Below the pieces are notes generated by a model. It had not been told where the DNA came from, made no database searches, and saw only the letters and a list, made by a program, of their open reading frames with translations. The translations under genes and the position numbers were made by a program. Below, piece after piece: positions 62,269 to 64,000 of a DNA stretch of 64,000 bases. Every line of letters starts with the position of its first letter. Within the stretch, counting starts at the first letter, position 1. The stretch lies in NCBI RefSeq assembly GCF_004341105.1, contig NZ_SLZK01000001.1:558001-622000 (forward strand), given 5' to 3'. Source of the stretch: Rhizobium sp. BK418. Its GTDB lineage: Bacteria; Pseudomonadota; Alphaproteobacteria; Rhizobiales; Rhizobiaceae.

Positions 62269-63042
62269 TTGCGCAATAGATCGCTTGAAACCCGTAGGGC
62301 AGGGCGAAGAACCCGAACAAGCCACGCGCATGTCGTTGATGAACTCGGCCGGGCAATCGTTGCCGGCACCTATCCCGTCGGTACCATCCTGCCTGGAGAC
62401 GGAGAGCTCGCTCAGCGCTTCAAGGTCTCTCGCACGGTGCTTCGCGAAGCGATGAAGACGCTTGCCGCCAAGGGTATGGTCGTCGCGAAGGCTCGCGTCG
62501 GTACACGTGTGACGGAAAAGAACTTCTGGAACATGTTCGACACCGAAATCATCTCCTGGCATTTTGCAAGCGGCGTGAGCGAAGAATTCCTCCTGCAGCT
62601 CTACGATATCCGCCTCGCTTTCGAACCGTTTGCTGCTGGTCTTGTGGCCGAACGTGCAAACCCGGCGGAGATCGAACTGCTGCGCGGCCTGGCGCTCGAC
62701 ATGGCCGCAAGCGGCCACACGTCTGAAAGCCTGGCACTCGCAGACTTGCGCTTTCATCTTGCGGTTTCCGAAGCATCCCACAATCCCTTCATGCGCACGC
62801 TCGGCGGGCTCATCGAGGCAGCCCTCGTCGGCATGTTCCGCATGAGCACGCCGCCCACGCAGAACGGTTTCGCCAACATAGCCGAAACTCATATGCGTAT
62901 CGTCGAGGCCATCGCCGCCGGCAATACCGCGGCGGCGCGCAAGGCGATGGAAGATGTCATTATCGAGGGCAGGGAGCACGTCCACGAAGCCTTCTCCGCG
63001 CTCGCTGAGCCCACCATTTCCCTGCCGATTTCGTCTTTTTGA
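62269..63042 (+). CDS. GntR-family (FCD) regulator at the end of the sugar importer operon
   Basis: 257 residues from a TTG at 62269, with AGGAGGAG at 62254-62262 as ribosome-binding site. N-terminal wHTH (about 18-80; HVVDELGRAIVAGTYPVGTILPGDGELAQRFKVSRTVLREAMKTLAAKGMVVAKARVGTRV) and FCD domain (YDIRLAFEPFAAGLVAERANPAEIELL; DLRFHLAVSEASHNPFM; ETHMRIVEAIAAGNTAAARKAMEDVI) with metal-binding His and Asp residues. It is likely co-transcribed with the importer and controls it. A TTG start may keep its level low. Confidence 0.91.
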   Translation: MRNRSLETRRAGRRTRTSHAHVVDELGRAIVAGTYPVGTILPGDGELAQRFKVSRTVLREAMKTLAAKGMVVAKARVGTRVTEKNFWNMFDTEIISWHFASGVSEEFLLQLYDIRLAFEPFAAGLVAERANPAEIELLRGLALDMAASGHTSESLALADLRFHLAVSEASHNPFMRTLGGLIEAALVGMFRMSTPPTQNGFANIAETHMRIVEAIAAGNTAAARKAMEDVIIEGREHVHEAFSALAEPTISLPISSF

Positions 63043-63105
63043 AGCCTCGCCTTGCTGCTATGAGCGGCAGAACAGCCGCCTAGCAATGGATTCTCGGAGT
63101 CTGCC

Positions 63106-64000
63106 ATGGAACGCACCTGCCTTGCCGTCATTCTCGCCGCCGGCGACAGCACGCGAATGAAATCCGCAAAATCGAAAGTGCTGCATGAAGTTGCCGGCCG
63201 GCCAATGATCGCCCATGTCGTCGATGCCGTAGCGGCAACAGGAGTTTCCTCCATCGCCCTCGTCGTCGGTCGGGATGCGGAGAAGGTGGCGAAGGCTGCC
63301 GATGTCGGCGGTGTGACGATCAAATCTTATGTCCAGGAGCAGCGCCTCGGTACAGGCCATGCCGTTCTCGCCGCCCGCGAAGCGATTTCCGAGGGCTACG
63401 ACGATATCATCGTGACCTATGGCGACGTGCCGCTGCAAACGGCAGGCCCGCTGCTCGAGGCCCGCAAGGCGCTCGCCGAAGGCAGCGACATTGTCGTCAT
63501 CGGTTTCCATACCGACCGCCCAACGGGCTACGGTCGCCTGCTTGTCAAGGATGGCGAGTTGATGGCCATCCGCGAGGAAAGGGATGCGACGGATGCCGAG
63601 CGCGCCGTCAACTGGTGCAATAGCGGCCTCATGGCGATCAACGGCCGAAAGGCGCTCGACCTCCTGTCGCGCATCGGCAACAGCAATGCCAAGGGTGAAT
63701 ATTATCTGACCGATCTCGTGGAAATCGCCCGCGCGCTTGGCGGCCGCGTCACCGCCGTCGATGCGCCTGAGGTCGAGATGACCGGCTGCAACAACCGCGC
63801 CGAACTCGCCGCGATCGAGCGTTTCTGGCAGGAGCGCCGCCGCCACGAGCTCATGCTTTCGGGCGTGACGATGATCGCCCCGGAAACCGTTTTCCTCTGC
63901 TATGACACTGTCATCGGCCAGGATGCGCTGATCGAACCGAACGTCGTCTTCGGCCCCGGCGCCGTCATCGACAGCGGCGCAGTTATCCATGCCTTCTCGC
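63106..64000 (+). CDS. glmU: Bifunctional GlmU (uridyltransferase/acetyltransferase), N-terminal part
   Basis: The first 298 residues are visible; the gene runs off the window. The N-terminal pyrophosphorylase domain has [30 protein letters not shown] (about 6-35), [34 protein letters not shown] and [15 protein letters not shown]. The first turns of the C-terminal left-handed beta-helix begin near residue 255 ([14 protein letters not shown]). The enzyme makes UDP-GlcNAc from GlcN-1-P, acetyl-CoA and UTP for peptidoglycan and LPS. Motif [11 protein letters not shown] differs slightly from the common LAAGKGTRMKS. Confidence 0.95.
   Translation, partial: MERTCLAVILAAGDSTRMKSAKSKVLHEVAGRPMIAHVVDAVAATGVSSIALVVGRDAEKVAKAADVGGVTIKSYVQEQRLGTGHAVLAAREAISEGYDDIIVTYGDVPLQTAGPLLEARKALAEGSDIVVIGFHTDRPTGYGRLLVKDGELMAIREERDATDAERAVNWCNSGLMAINGRKALDLLSRIGNSNAKGEYYLTDLVEIARALGGRVTAVDAPEVEMTGCNNRAELAAIERFWQERRRHELMLSGVTMIAPETVFLCYDTVIGQDALIEPNVVFGPGAVIDSGAVIHAFS

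Overview
The window is a stretch of chromosome from a fast-growing rhizobium (Rhizobiaceae, most likely the genus Rhizobium). This rests on gene order (kdsA-eno-ftsB-pdhABC, dusB-ntrBC-ntrYX-dat-hfq-hflX), an E1-beta subunit of pyruvate dehydrogenase that carries its own lipoyl domain, a fused ispDF, a phosphatidylcholine synthase and GC-rich codon use. No phage, transposase, CRISPR array or plasmid gene was seen. Species cannot be fixed from the sequence alone.

Layout. 1-12.7 kb: the end of a VOC protein, kdsA, eno and an FtsB-like divisome protein, then a long pyruvate dehydrogenase/lipoate run (pdhA, pdhB, pdhC, a GDSL hydrolase, a GNAT acetyltransferase, lpdA, two GlsB-like membrane proteins, lipA) and, after a terminator, a P-loop kinase-like protein and a COQ10/RatA protein. 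12.7-14.8 kb (minus strand): a secreted hypothetical protein, a CinA amidase and ispDF. 15-25 kb: dusB-ntrBC, ntrYX, a D-amino-acid aminotransferase, hfq and hflX, which together form the nitrogen and envelope signalling and post-transcriptional control block. 25-32 kb: mazG and a nucleoside deaminase (minus), then siroheme and sulfite/nitrite reduction (cysG-DUF2849-cysI-DUF934) and a UbiH-type hydroxylase. 32-34.4 kb: ccdA, a repeat-rich gap, a tiny lipoprotein, a small hypothetical gene, tRNA-Lys(TTT) and a fragment of an ABC permease.

34.4-45.8 kb is the most unusual part. It is a divergent locus built around a ROK repressor. One arm holds a large PIG-L deacetylase and a DMT transporter. 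The other holds a sugar ABC importer (binding protein, two permeases, ATPase) with an argininosuccinate-lyase-like enzyme and a PfkB sugar kinase. An AT-rich inverted repeat in the divergent promoter region fits a ROK operator. I infer a catabolic pathway for a sugar or amino-sugar conjugate whose substrate is unknown.

46-64 kb: a MacA/MacB-type tripartite exporter split into three genes, a GntR/FCD regulator with two copies of a perfect 10-bp palindrome upstream, ferredoxin-NADP reductase, phosphatidylcholine synthase, a quinone oxidoreductase, a BMP-type (nucleoside-like) ABC importer, and a YtfQ-R-T/YjfF-type sugar ABC importer followed by its own GntR regulator. A very stable hairpin separates that importer's binding-protein gene from the rest. 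The window ends inside glmU.
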